Shown: one piece after another, positions 1-11,676 of the stretch
Layout of the letters: each line of letters begins with the position of its first letter
Numbering within the stretch: the first letter of the stretch is position 1
DNA from: Merluccius polli
Taxonomy: Eukaryota > Chordata > Actinopteri > Gadiformes > Merlucciidae
Reading direction: 5' to 3'
Assembly: GCA_030340625.1 (NCBI GenBank)
Contig: JAOPHQ010005694.1
Span: forward strand, 213,501-277,500
Length of the DNA stretch: 64,000 bases
Notes under the pieces: generated by a model
Told to the model about the DNA's origin: nothing
Databases searched by the model: none
What the model saw: the letters and a program-made list of their open reading frames with translations, nothing else
Program-made: the position numbers and the translations under genes

Positions 1-822
1 CAAAGGCCAAGCTTTAGTGTTTTTCACTAATGATTTGTCACATATTCAAAATATAAAACTTTAAAGTTTGATTAAAAGGCTTAATCTCCCGAAGGTGTAT
101 GTCTTGCTGGTAAACCACACATATGGCAATAATAAGCTTAGGGACATTCTGTTGTTGCTTTCTATGCAAATAAAATTATTGAATACATTTTCACACACAA
201 TTTAACAGGTTACCATTACTTGGACAATATTTGACAATATTTCCCTATTGTGGAATAGTTATCACCCAAGCTGCAATACATATAATCAAACGTCGACCCA
301 AAATTGCACTTTTATATCATGTTTAATAAATGTGAAATGTTTGTGGGGCAAGTGGGGCAGATATATTTAACACAATGTATGCATTTTCCAGTATGGATGT
401 TGGAATGAATGAACTCGCCATAACCTTTTGACTAACCTTTTTCCCCCCTTTGATTTTTTAGTACCTTCTTTGACTACTTCTTTGCCCTCCCCATAACACT
501 TATCACAAGTGGTCTGCACATTTCCACCTTCCTCACACATATTGTATGTCTTACACTTACTATAGGGCCATTACTTTCATCTGGTTCTGAAATGTACACT
601 TTCTCAAGCTTTGTACATCAAAAGTGATGGGTGGACCCTTTAATAGAAAACACAGTCTCCTCTTGCTTTCTGTTAACAGTATATTGTATTATATGGTTTC
701 ATATTAAATTATTATATTTGTGCAATTATATGTCAGAATTAAATACATTATTATTTAACACAGCCGCACTCTTTCCATCCTATCTTCCTTCCCAGTGACA
801 TCCCAGCATCGATAAAGCAACG
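1..822. other. Unassigned AT-rich DNA
   Basis: No open frame, RNA gene or repeat structure stands out. The stretch is AT-rich with scattered T and A runs, like ordinary vertebrate intergenic or intronic DNA. Confidence 0.6.
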
Positions 823-1440
823 TTGATGAGTGTGTGTGTGTGTGTGCGTGTGACTGTGACAAATCTTGTGCCACATGCTTCACAAGTGCTCCCCAGATCC
901 GATAACGCCGTTCCGTTCACCATAAAGTTCCATAACTCATCCGCACCGCTCCGAGCTCATTGTGGGCTCTTATCTATCCAGCTGCCTTGTCGCCGCTTTT
1001 GTCTCTTGCCATCAGCGGCAGATAAGGACGAGCTAATTCTGCTAATCACTCGCTGTCTAGACCCACGCACTGTCATGTGTAATCAGGCCCGCTGCAGTGC
1101 CAGGCAGGCCCATGTGTTATACGCTCTTTTTATAGCCGTCTCCACCGTCGCTGCCATCGGTGACCCCACCCCCCCCACCCCCCCCACAGAAGAGCGCCTG
1201 GGTGGCCCCTTCCGTGATAGTGGTTGGAAAGCCGTGGCTTTGGGAGCGCACGGACACAATGCTTCTGTGCTGCACAATACGCCAGCAGCTCCACGTAACT
1301 GCCCAGATAGAAATAGTATGCAATTAAGGCGGACAGCTGCGGCCCGCACTCGGCGCTCAGCACAGAGCTTAGGATTTATGTTATCAGGGCAGGCAGAGAG
1401 AGGAATGCACACACGTAAAACGCCCGTAAAACTTTGACGG
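823..1440. other. GC-richer unassigned block, possible regulatory DNA
   Basis: After a short (TG)n run at 827-846 the sequence is clearly richer in GC than its flanks. It is open for 204 codons on the plus strand, but the translation matches no family I know, and overlapping minus-strand frames are equally open. This is what GC-rich non-coding DNA does. Two GATA motifs face each other (TTATCT at 970-975 and AGATAAGG at 1020-1027) beside a CAGCTG E-box at 979-984. A conserved enhancer is possible but is inference only. Confidence 0.3.
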
Positions 1441-1585
1441 GAAGGTCAGATCCCGCTGATCATTAAAGTTTGAAGGTCTATTTGATTTTAAATGATTGCC
1501 TTCCTGGCTTGATCCTGTATTCTAATGGATCTAATGGTTTTCCATAAGAATGGATGTTGTTGTAATAACAACTCAAATTCTATTT

Positions 1586-2041
1586 AGGAATGCACCGGTC
1601 CAATACTGGGTATCGGTATCAGGACCGGTACTGGTTCAAAATGTGGTATTTCGGGGATTGGTGGCTGGAGTCTATGCATAGTCTTTTTTTCTTATATAGT
1701 GAAATCACAGCTGCCATTCAGCCCAAAGAGAGATAATACAGTTAATTAAAAGTTCAACGCTGAATGTGTGGTACACTATGTTATACGCATGTCATTTCTC
1801 ACGTGCGGACACACGCTCGTACATTGGTGATCACACCATTTTCATAAACAGTTTAGTCATGTTGTATGCATCCATTTACTGTATTCATATTTTACAAAGT
1901 TTGGAAATGGGCTAGCCTAATATTCAGCTTTTTAATAAAAGAAAGAAAAAACGAATTGGTATCGGATCGGCACTCTATCTATCTATCTACTATCGGATAT
2001 CGAAGATGTGTGTATAATAAGAGTGGTATTGGTGCAACCCT
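1586..2041. mobile_element. hAT-like non-autonomous element (MITE)
   Basis: The left end reads aggaatgcaccggtcc and the right end ggtgcaaccct, so the termini are imperfect inverted repeats of the AGGGATGCACC type common in fish hAT elements. Just inside both ends are repeated GGTATCGG/ATCGGTAT words, also typical of these elements. A (TCTA)n stretch at 1976-1991 lies near the right end. There is no transposase frame. The target duplication is not clean (flanks ttctattt and cactatat), so the exact boundary is uncertain. Confidence 0.6.
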
Positions 2042-2330
2042 CACTATATTTGTCCCGGTGGCAGATGCCGTATTATAAACTCTAAGCATTCAGGTGTGCA
2101 AGAGGTAGAAGAAGAAGGCTGGCATTTAGCGAGGAGCCGAGTGTCGGAGGAAGTGGGCAGTGAGGGATGAGGGATCGCAGTGGTCGTGACACCCTTTATT
2201 CAGCGCTCAGGCCTCTGTCATCGTTGGTACGCGGCTGGCTTTCATCTCTGTAACGCTCGCAATCCCACGACCCTGCCACCAGCCACACCGATGGAAATAC
2301 AGACCAGATCTCCTCTTCAAAGCACACATA

Positions 2331-2422
2331 GCCCCATTCACACGTACACACACACGCGTACAAACACACACACGTGCACATGCACAGACGTGTGCACGCA
2401 TGCATGCATGCATGCACGCATT

Positions 2423-2498
<76 letters not shown>
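2331..2498. repeat. (CA)n microsatellite with TGCA-rich shoulder
   Basis: Interrupted CA-rich DNA leads into a (TGCA)n run at about 2398-2416 and then an uninterrupted (CA)n array at 2423-2498, about 38 units. Open frames across it translate to Thr-His or Cys-Val repeats and are not genes. Confidence 0.95.
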
Positions 2499-2501
<3 letters not shown>

Positions 2502-2810
2502 GCATGCCTTCTCACCTGGCCCACTTTTGTATTTAAATGTAATCTGGGGCTCTGGTGCTTAATGTCCTCTGGTGGCGGCCCAGAGATATTCTTAGAGGCA
2601 GATGGATATGATCAAATACTTAGTGATCTGGAAAGTTTCAACCATTATTTTCACACTTTTTATTTCCTTTTTGATGGCCGTCACATTATTTTACTTCCTA
2701 TGCGGTTTTTGAAACCCCTTCCCTCACCTCGGTCTGGAGAAAGTCTGAGTTATGGTGCCGGGGTCTGGCCTCAGCTTAATTTCTTTCCAATAAGAAAAAC
2801 ATAAAACACG
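2499..2810. other. Unassigned spacer
   Basis: Mixed-composition DNA between two CA-rich blocks. I see no gene or repeat in it. Confidence 0.5.
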
Positions 2811-2963
2811 CACACACACATCCCCTCCACACCTCCAAAGTCACTGCACTGAACACGCACGCACACACACACGCGTGCACGCACACACACGCAAGCACGC
2901 GTACACACACATGCTTGCACACGCACACGTGCCCTGCACACCGCTAAAGGCACTGCATTGAAC

Positions 2964-3030
<67 letters not shown>

Positions 3031-3145
3031 TGCGCGCACACACACAGTGTCAGGGTCATGTCCCCTCCATACCACCTCTAATACCTCTGCCATCAATACA
3101 CTGAACACACACACACACACACACACATACACACACACACATACA
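2811..3145. repeat. CA-rich compound repeat with repeated cassettes and (ACAG)n
   Basis: Two similar non-CA cassettes, beginning tcccctccacacctcc at 2821 and tcccctccataccacc at 3061, both run into cactgaacac and then CA repeats. A third, shorter version sits at 2946-2964. Between them is a clean (ACAG)n array at 2963-3030, about 17 units. The arrangement looks like a diverged long-unit tandem repeat in which each unit ends in its own microsatellite. The first cassette recurs inverted at about 4846-4881. Confidence 0.8.
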
Positions 3146-3353
3146 TCTGGAAAAGGCGCTGGCTCTCGGAACCCAGACATACTGTAAAGCATAGTGTGAT
3201 GTGTCTCTAATGTGTCCCCTGAGGGGCCTCCCTGGGGCCCAGACAGGCATCCTGGTCACCAGGACACCTAGAGGACAAACAGTGGCCGGCTGCCAGCAAG
3301 ACCACCCGGCGCCTGAATCGTCCCAGGCCCAGCCCAGGGGCATGACGTAACCG
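3146..3353. other. Unassigned spacer
   Basis: GC-moderate DNA between two repeat blocks with no recognised feature. Confidence 0.4.
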
Positions 3354-3720
3354 CATAGTGTCCACCACACACATGGTGTCCAATACACACTCATGGTGTC
3401 CACTACACACATAGTGTCCAATACACACTCATAGTGTCCACTATGCATAGTGTCCAATGCACACTCATGGTGTCCACTACGCACATAGTGTCCAATACAC
3501 TTTCTTAGTGTCCACTACGCATAGTGTCCAATGCATACTCATGGTGTCCACTACGTACATAGTGTCCAATACACTTTCATAGTGTCCACTACGCATAGTG
3601 TCCAATACATACTCATTGTGTCCGATACATACTCATAGTGTCCAATACACACATTTTGTGGATATACACATACTGTATATACACATCATTTTTACCATAC
3701 ACAGTGTCCATACACATGTC
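3354..3720. repeat. Minisatellite with 74-bp higher-order unit
   Basis: The core word agtgtccaatacac and its variants repeat about every 18-19 bases. Four such subunits make a larger unit: atggtgtcca recurs at 3467 and 3541, exactly 74 bases apart, with almost identical sequence between. The array becomes irregular after about 3640 and fades by 3720. Its translation gives repeating Asp-Thr-Met peptides, which are not a protein. Confidence 0.9.
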
Positions 3721-3729
3721 CTTATATTC

Positions 3730-3759
<30 letters not shown>
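3730..3759. repeat. (TC)n microsatellite
   Basis: Clean run of about 15 TC units directly after the minisatellite. Confidence 0.95.
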
Positions 3760-3762
<3 letters not shown>

Positions 3763-4202
3763 CTACACACTTGTGTTTATTTCTTTTGTCTTCCTTTATC
3801 TATTTCTGCATCTTCTCCAGCTACCTTTGACAAGATATTCGTCAACATGCATAAAGTGCATCATGTATAGCGGTTACGCCTTTCATAATTCCCACTGGGA
3901 CATCTAAACACAGCACACTTTTCCACAAGACTTCAGAAGAAGCTATAGTTCTTCTGAGGACCAAACTTTCCCCGGTGCCCACGCACATAAAGAACTGACA
4001 TTTGTCTCATCTCCGGGGTCGGGGGTCTGTCATAACATCACTCCGACTTGCACCTCCTCCTTCTGCTCCTTCCGTCTTTCCTTCCTTCCTTCCTTCCTCC
4101 CTCCATCTGTCTCTCTTCCTGTCCCTGTAGGGAGCATTACGAGAGGTCCCCCCCCCCTCCCCCCCCAGGGTCCATCGGTCACATCATGTCCGTCCGCCTT
4201 GT
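3760..4202. other. Unassigned DNA with (TTCC)n and C-run
   Basis: No gene is seen. It holds a (TTCC)n tract at 4076-4104 and a broken poly-C run around 4149-4167. Confidence 0.6.
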
Positions 4203-4318
4203 TGTTCTTGTCAACACAGGCGTGGGGGCGGAGTTTTGTCAACACAGACGAGGGGGCCGGTTCCTGTCAACACAGAGGAGGGGGCGGGTTCTTGTCAACA
4301 CAGGCGTGTGGGGGGGGT
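4203..4318. repeat. 28-bp minisatellite, four copies
   Basis: The word gtcaacacag starts at 4210, 4238, 4266 and 4294, an exact 28-base period. Each copy continues into a G-rich half (gaggggg/gtggggg). The copies differ by a few substitutions. A plus-strand frame through it gives a repeated Ser-Thr-Gln peptide, which is a by-product of the repeat. Confidence 0.95.
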
Positions 4319-4662
4319 TTGACGCTTGCATCGCCCCTCCGTGTGCGAGGAGGAGGCGGAGGGAAACCCCCCGGGGAGAATAATGATCAGTGATTAATGG
4401 CGATCAACATTCCTCCTGCCTGCTCGTCTACCTCGCTTTGATCAGCATGTCTAACAATAGCACGCACAAAGAAAGACCCGTTATGGTTCATGTTTTTATT
4501 AAGCACCCCCCCCCCCTCCTCATTCCTGTGTTTGTAGAGGTACTTTCAGGAGCAGGACATATCCATCCTGCGCTGGCATATTAATGTCTCTGTCGGGCGC
4601 CGTCTCTCCTGCAATATCTCATTTCTACTCCTATCAGCTCCTTTGCCTAATATTTCTAGAAT
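4319..4662. other. Unassigned spacer
   Basis: Mixed DNA with a short C-run near 4506-4515 and no recognised gene or element. Confidence 0.5.
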
Positions 4663-4682
4663 GGGGGGGGGGGGGGGGGGGG
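4663..4682. repeat. Poly-G tract (G20)
   Basis: Twenty consecutive G residues. Such tracts are error-prone in sequencing, so the length is uncertain. Confidence 0.9.
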
Positions 4683-4814
4683 AAACACAGACCCAATGTG
4701 TCATGCATTCCCATTCCCATATGTCACTCGCATCACAGAGCTCGCCGAGCTAAGGAATGTACCCCCGCTATCCTTTTGTGGTGGAAAAACAAAACAAATA
4801 GCTGCCTCCTGAAG

Positions 4815-4912
4815 TGCGTGCGTGTGCGTGCGTGTGTGTGTGTGTGTTCGTTCAGTGCAGTGACTTTGGAAGTGTGGAGGGGGTGTGTGTGCGCGTGTGC
4901 GTGTGCGTGTTT
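4815..4912. repeat. GT-rich tract with inverted copy of the 2.8-kb cassette
   Basis: GT and CGTGTG runs surround the segment ttcagtgcagtgactttgga (4850-4869) and following bases. This is the reverse complement of the cassette at about 2821-2853, with only a few differences, and both are bounded by dinucleotide repeats. Confidence 0.8.
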
Positions 4913-5133
4913 CGCTGGGGGAATTGGAACCCGAGTTCTGCAGTTTTATAGTGCTGAAGCCCGGCTCTGCACTCTTCCACTTCTACGTAATGGCCAGTAC
5001 ACCAGATTGTGTGACTGTTTGACACGGGGGAGTTATGTGGTGGGGGTGCGCATCTCTCAGACCTTATTTTAAAGGTCATTATATATCCCCGACCTCCACA
5101 ACCCCCCCCCCGCACCATCCGTCGCCCTCTCAC

Positions 5134-6431
<1,298 letters not shown>

Positions 6432-6506
6432 GCGCGCGCACACACAACACCATGTTTCTTTATCCTCAGTTGCTGTTTTTTCTGACAGTTGAGATCACTG
6501 CAAATG

Positions 6507-6507
<1 letters not shown>

Positions 6508-6547
<40 letters not shown>
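6508..6547. repeat. (CA)20 microsatellite
   Basis: Clean run of about 20 CA units, 75 bases downstream of the previous GT array. Confidence 0.97.
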
Positions 6548-6548
<1 letters not shown>

Positions 6549-7468
6549 CATGGCCCTCCTTGCATTTCAACACCTACGTGCACTAAGCAGAAGTGGTGGT
6601 GGTGGTTAACTAATGGAAGCTGGTTTTCGTCAGGGGACCTCTCATCTCCATTTCCATCTCCATCTTCTTCCTCTTCCTCCTCCTCGGGGGCAGGGGTCTG
6701 ACACTCCCCTTCTGCTACATGACATGAACAGACACCAAGCATTATTAGCATAATATAGCTAATTATGCTTCCAAGCAACACATATTTTTCTTCCTTTTTG
6801 CTCGCTGCCCTGTTCTATGCCTTGCAATTATCACCTCCCACAGCTCACCAAACACGCCCTTGCTCCCTGTCCCACAATCCTCACGCTCGGCTTAAAGATC
6901 ACGATGTGCTCGAAACGATTGGGGCTAATAGACGTTTAATCTCCGCCAAATGTCCAGGACAGTGTTACTTAATGTAAATGGGAGACCGTTGAGAATACGC
7001 GTGAAGGATGCAAGCCACTAAACCTTTGCCCCGTGTCAGAGGGGTGCGTTGCGTGCAGCTCGGCTGGGATCCATCCATCAAACTACATCTGGAAATTAAG
7101 TACATTAAAAGGGTGGGATTAGGATGCCTCAGAAATGACACGCTCAAAGGGAAAAAAAACAAGTCACTCATCACTGGAATGGCTGAAATACTTGGAAGGC
7201 CGTGTGTTTTGTTTGGAGAGCTCAGCCGACCAGAGCGGAGGTTTTACTCCAACTCCAACTGCCAACTGGTGACGGCCAATGATATTTGCCAATGACACAG
7301 TAGATTTTGCGAGGTCAAGGGTGATGACAGGCCATTCCTATTGCAATGTATCACTTGTCAACCAACCACCACCACCACCACCACACCCCACCTTCACCAC
7401 CCACCACTACGCCCACTTGTCCCCAACGATGGATGATGTGAGGGTGGAGTTAATTTGTTGCATGTGCA

Positions 7469-7470
<2 letters not shown>
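6548..7470. other. Unassigned DNA
   Basis: A short (ACC)n run is at about 7364-7385, and there is a TCC-rich stretch around 6650-6690. Otherwise no gene, RNA or element is recognised. Confidence 0.5.

Positions 7471-7500
<30 letters not shown>
7471..7500. repeat. (GT)15 microsatellite
   Basis: Clean run of about 15 GT units. Confidence 0.95.
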
Positions 7501-7502
<2 letters not shown>

Positions 7503-7644
7503 TGTGTATGCATATTCAGATTGATGGTTGCACAGCTGCAGCGCTCCATGGAACCCGTCCCAGCAGATGCTGCTGTTGGTGGGTTTCTCCTTCTGGAGGA
7601 AGGCTCTTTGGGTGAACAGTGCAGGGCCGTATGCTTGCTGACCA

Positions 7645-7770
7645 AAACACACACACACACACATGCGTGCACACACACACACACACACTCTCTGATATCC
7701 ATGGATAAAAAGCGCTGAAGAAAACACACACACAGGCATCCATGGATAAAATCAGCACTGAAAACCACAC
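7645..7770. repeat. CA tract and short tandem duplication
   Basis: Interrupted CA repeats are followed by two related segments, each starting atccatggataaaa (7698 and 7739). Both continue through a gc-ctgaa-aaa block into a CA run. The spacing of about 41 bases suggests a local duplication. Confidence 0.75.
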
Positions 7771-9310
7771 ATCTGGTCACATATAATTGTATGTATGTGT
7801 GCCCAGTACACAGCTGCCTGACTGGATATCAGTGCTAATTCAAACAATCCACCCCCCACCCCTCTCCCTCACCTCACCCAACATCAGCGATGATGGTGCA
7901 GTTATGTCTGCTATTATCTATCGAGCCAGGGGTCATGGTCTCCTCTGAACGCTCCATTGGGGCTCTCCGCTGTGTCTCCTGTGCCCTCGTCGTGTGGTCT
8001 GTGACGAAAGGGGTGTGAAGGGTTGCTGTGGAGCCGCACACGTATCCATTAGATGAGTAGCAAAATAAGGACCCCTGACACTGAGCAATAGCATAAGTTG
8101 GATATAACAGAGGACCTTACATAAGACAGGACCTTAGTCATGTCTGAGAAAAAAGAAACAAGAGATGGTGTAAGATGTGTCCTTCAATGTAATGAAGCAA
8201 TACAACAAAAAAATAAAACAAGAATTTAAAATCAAAATAAACTTCAGAGGACTAAATCCATGCAAGATCGGCAGGGGTTATGGGACAATGGCTGAGCCGC
8301 TTTGCCTTGGCTGTGGCTGTGAATAGGAACACAAAAGAGTCTAAAGTTGTCTGTGCCGTCTACCAAGCAACACAAGGTTGGAAACTGAGACATAACCGAG
8401 TTTCCTGCAGTCCAATTTCGCCAAACAGACAAAAAAGAACGAGCACACCTGTTGGGCTAACAGGGATCCATTATTTCTGTGTTGTCATCAGCAGTCTGCA
8501 GGCGCGCCGGCCGTACCCCCTCCTCCCACCCCCCAGGGAGTACAAGGATGTGAGGATAATACATTGGTAAAGTCATTGGGATTCGTCGGATGGCGCGGAG
8601 AGATGCATTATGGATGTATCTCATGTGTGGAGAAGAAGCATATGGCATGTAAATGGTGTTTACAGCATGCATGTGTTCCTGCACACGTTGGAGAAGAGAC
8701 TTGCATTCATGGCATGGCAGAGAAGGCTTTTATTGGAATTTGATTGAAATGTTATGTGTGCGTTTCTTCTCTGTTCCCTGTGTGAAGACGTTTTGAGTTG
8801 GACACTGCCTCTTGAACTTGGATTTTATTTGCACATGGCGACCTTGGAAATGTTCAAATAGCATAGAAACATGCCTGATACAAAAATAAAATAAAATAAA
8901 AGGGCTCACAAGATATGATTACCTCTAAACAGGGCGCTGGAAGTTTCTTCCTCTCTTGTCTGCCTCTATTTAAAGCATTGAGTTAGCCTACTACTAACCA
9001 CTACTACTACTAATCTGTTCTGTCTACTCCAGTTTGAATCTTATTTTAAGTTGTTTCCTTGCATTGATTTAAGAATAACCTACATTTCAGGATGAGCTCT
9101 CCATATTGTCATTCTCAAGGTAAGGCTAAATCAACTTGTCATCTGTTGACGACTTTTGTCATCTGACCACGTTGAATTTAGATTAGATTCAGACAATTAA
9201 AGTAGTATTACACCGCTGTAAAGATGGTCTTGTCATAAAACTGGGCTGTCTATGCAGTGTAAAAGGCACAAATATTTTTAAAATTGGTGCTAAATGACCA
9301 GAGAAAACTG
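7771..9310. other. Unassigned DNA
   Basis: About 1.5 kb of ordinary mixed DNA with a short (AAAAT)n-like tract near 8882-8900. No credible coding exon, RNA gene or element is visible. Confidence 0.5.
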
Positions 9311-9407
9311 AGAAAAGGGGCACATGGGAGAAGTTTGCCTTCAGGGCTTTCTGGCAGAAAGCTGCTGTGGTATAAAAAGGAACAAAGTACACCTAGGGAG
9401 GAGGTTG

Positions 9408-9475
9408 TGGTGGATAAATGGGTGAAGCACAGGACTTTCACCCAGGAGACTGGAGTTCATGTCCTGAACCCTGTA
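9408..9475 (+). other. tRNA-like segment inside the foldback element
   Basis: A degenerate A-box-like word (tggataaatggg, 9411-9422) and a B-box-like word (ggagttcatgtcc, 9452-9464) are spaced as in a tRNA or tRNA-derived SINE head. The pairing arms are poor, so a working tRNA is unlikely. It is probably a tRNA-derived piece carried by the element. Confidence 0.45.
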
Positions 9476-9535
9476 TTGTTTTTAGACTTAATTTTTAGTT
9501 TTGTTTTTTGTTTGATTTGCAGGTTGGTTTGACGT

Positions 9536-9616
9536 TTGGTTAGTTTTAGGCAACACAACTACTTGGTTAGTTTTAGGCAACACAACTACTTGGTTAGGAT
9601 TAGGGTTAGGGTTAGG
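9536..9616. repeat. 27-bp direct repeats ending in TTAGGG-like run
   Basis: The word ttggttag recurs at 9536, 9563 and 9590, exactly 27 bases apart, with ttttaggcaacacaactac between the first copies. The third copy passes into ggattagggttagggttagg (about 9597-9616), which resembles vertebrate telomere repeats but is better explained as drift of this unit. Confidence 0.9.
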
Positions 9617-9949
9617 CAGAAAGCCCTTTCTGCCAAAAAGATTTCTGCCAGAAAGCCTTGAAGGCAAGCTTCTCCCATGTGCAGAAAAGGGGCTGTGATA
9701 TTCCTTTTTTAAAAACAACCAGAATGCACTGGGCTTGCCTTCCAAGGCCGCTCCTATTGGATAGGCTTCACCAGAGCTTCCGGTGTGTCTTTAAATGTAG
9801 GTGGAGAAGCCGGTTTTCCATATATCGACTTGCTGGTGTAGGACAAAGTTCTGGTAGACAACTGTTTGTTCACAAGAACCTTTTAGTTGCAAAGGTGTAG
9901 ACTTTTTCCCCGGTGCAAGGAGTCGAAGAGCGAACTACCTGCTAGATGG

Positions 9950-10226
9950 GGTTATTATAGGTTGCCAGTAAAGGATCCAGAGCGTTAAGCAGTGGCTGAG
10001 AGCTGTGAATAATCGTAAATATGGAGCGAATGCCGCTATGGGAAGTCTTCAAAACCTCAGTTTGTAGTCTCCATTTCAAACCGGAGGACTACGGACAGGA
10101 TGCCAAACCGAGGACCTAAAGGGGAAACGACTGAGAGAAACTGCCGTTCTGCCTATTGATTCGGACGACAAAGAGGAGCCGAGGCCTTCTTCTGCCCAAG
10201 CCCCTCGGAGCAAAACCTTGTTACAG
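9950..10226 (+). pseudogene. THAP-domain exon (decayed)
   Basis: Reading across three small frame changes gives the signature of a THAP zinc finger. YRLPVKDPER starts at 9956, then KQWLRAVNN from 9987, then VCSLHFKPEDY from 10060, which holds the last Cys and His of the C2CH finger. From 10131 an LRETAVLPI tail leads in frame to an AG|GTAAGG splice donor after 10226. THAP domains bind DNA and occur in host regulators and in transposases. The frame changes, and a stop at 9986 in the first frame, mark it as a fossil. The N-terminal Cys pair is not clear. Confidence 0.75.
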
Positions 10227-10340
10227 GTAAGGCTGTCGCCATAGTGCTCTGTTTTTACTATATTGCTGTTTACAGTACAACACTATTTTTGGTGATACAA
10301 CCTATGCTTACACTAACTGTTTTACGGTGACTGATTTCAG

Positions 10341-10507
10341 AATGTATGTACAGCAACTTTGTCAGTGGCATCTAGTGCTGTCATTGTGGCAACTTTGGCA
10401 ACAACCCCGATTTCAGCTGCATGGATAGTTGGAACAAAGGATGATGAGGAATCAGACCCATCTATCACCCACCCCCACCTCCACAAGCCACACAAACAAG
10501 CAGAGAG
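10341..10507 (+). pseudogene. Probable second exon of the THAP-transposase gene
   Basis: A good acceptor (gactgatttcag) precedes 10341 and a donor (gagag|gtaaca) follows 10507. Entered in phase with the preceding THAP exon, the frame stays open through about 55 codons (TLSVASSAVIVATLATTP and onward), giving a Ser/Thr/Ala-rich linker. No domain is recognised. The continuity of phase is the main support. Confidence 0.5.
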
Positions 10508-10665
10508 GTAACATTATGTTTGAGAGATACCGGTGGGCTGTTGTTGCAGATCAGGTTGTGAAAGTTGGTATGTGAGAGGAACATGAAGGGGAGTGTATAT
10601 GTGTGTGTGTCAGGTTCAGGGGGGCTCACTGGGTCTCCAGGCTCAGCTTGAAGGTGGGGTGTGGG

Positions 10666-10909
<244 letters not shown>

Positions 10910-11008
10910 AGAGTTCAGTGTTTTTAAGTTGCTTTTTTCAATTTTATTCTTAAGCAATATACACGAGGGGCTGGGCTTTAACGTTGTTATCGGCACAACA
11001 GTGATGCT

Positions 11009-11618
11009 GTCAGGACCGAGGCGCTTGCGTCGAGTTCCGTAAGCATCACTGAAGTGCCAAAAATGTACAGTAAAGCACACCCTCAAATGTAATATTGTGA
11101 TTATACAATGGTTACCAACAAAATATAAGATATAATCAAAATGTATTAATATTGTGGGGCAATTTTTACCAACAAAATATAAGATATAATCAAAATGTAT
11201 TTATATTGTGAGGCAATTTTTACAAACAAAATATAAGATATAATCAAAATGTATTCTAATGTATTATTCAAAAAAATAAAAAAACCTTTTTGCTAGTGTT
11301 ATCTCTGTTTCCCTGGAAATACATGGGGTCTGACTTATAGCTGGAAAACAATCAGACACATCCGTAGACTCCTACGTAATGAAACCTAGTTTACTACTCC
11401 AGCAAGTAGGCCCACCCTTATTAACAACCTAGCAACAGAGAAGCTTTCTAGTCCCTGTTGAGTTGATTTGATTGTGTTGATTACATCTTTAATTTCACTG
11501 GTAACTGTTATATAATCTGTTGTATAATCGCAATATTAAACTCGAGGGTGTGCATAACCGTCACTATTGGCACTTCAGTGGTGCTTACTGAACTCGCCGC
11601 AAGCGCCTCAGTCTTGAC
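11009..11618. mobile_element. Inverted-repeat element in the THAP-gene intron
   Basis: The left arm (about 11009-11112) and right arm (about 11516-11618) are reverse complements over roughly 100 bases. Shared words include gcacttcagtg, aagcgcctc, gagggtgtgc and ttgtataat. There is no coding sequence between, so it is a non-autonomous DNA element of unsettled superfamily. The outer boundary and target duplication are not clear. A copy of caggaccgaggcgctt just outside (11631-11646) suggests local duplication. Confidence 0.65.
11108..11256. repeat. 54-bp tandem repeat, about 2.8 copies
   Basis: The word caaaatataagatataatc begins units near 11114, 11168 and 11222, an exact 54-base period. It sits in the middle of the inverted-repeat element. 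Confidence 0.95.
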
Positions 11619-11676
11619 TAAGAAAAGTTCAGGACCGAGGCGCTTTTATTGTAGGCTACTGATTGTAGGCTACTAA

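Larger units (their letters stand above)
9311..9691. mobile_element. Foldback/MULE-like element with 9-bp target duplication
   Basis: The element proper is 9320-9682 (363 bp). Its ends are inverted repeats of about 44 bases starting gcacatgggagaag, with about 41 matching positions. The 9-bp word agaaaaggg flanks it on both sides (9311-9319 and 9683-9691), a readable target-site duplication. Nine-base duplications with long terminal repeats fit the Mutator-like superfamily, but there is no transposase, so this is inference. The centre holds a tRNA-like segment and 27-bp direct repeats. Confidence 0.85.

Noticed and set aside
823..1437. 204-codon open frame
   Set aside because: Overlapping open frames on the other strand, Val-Cys start made from a GT repeat, poly-Pro from C-runs and no family likeness. 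GC-rich non-coding DNA explains it.
3354..3720. CRISPR-like spaced repeats
   Set aside because: Repeats are contiguous with no unique spacers, units vary, and the genome is a vertebrate. It is a minisatellite.
4203..4318. Regularly spaced repeat as CRISPR or regulatory array
   Set aside because: The 28-base spacing is a head-to-tail tandem repeat without spacers.
9408..9475. Functional tRNA gene
   Set aside because: A- and B-box-like words are present, but acceptor and D stems do not pair well and the segment is inside a foldback transposon.
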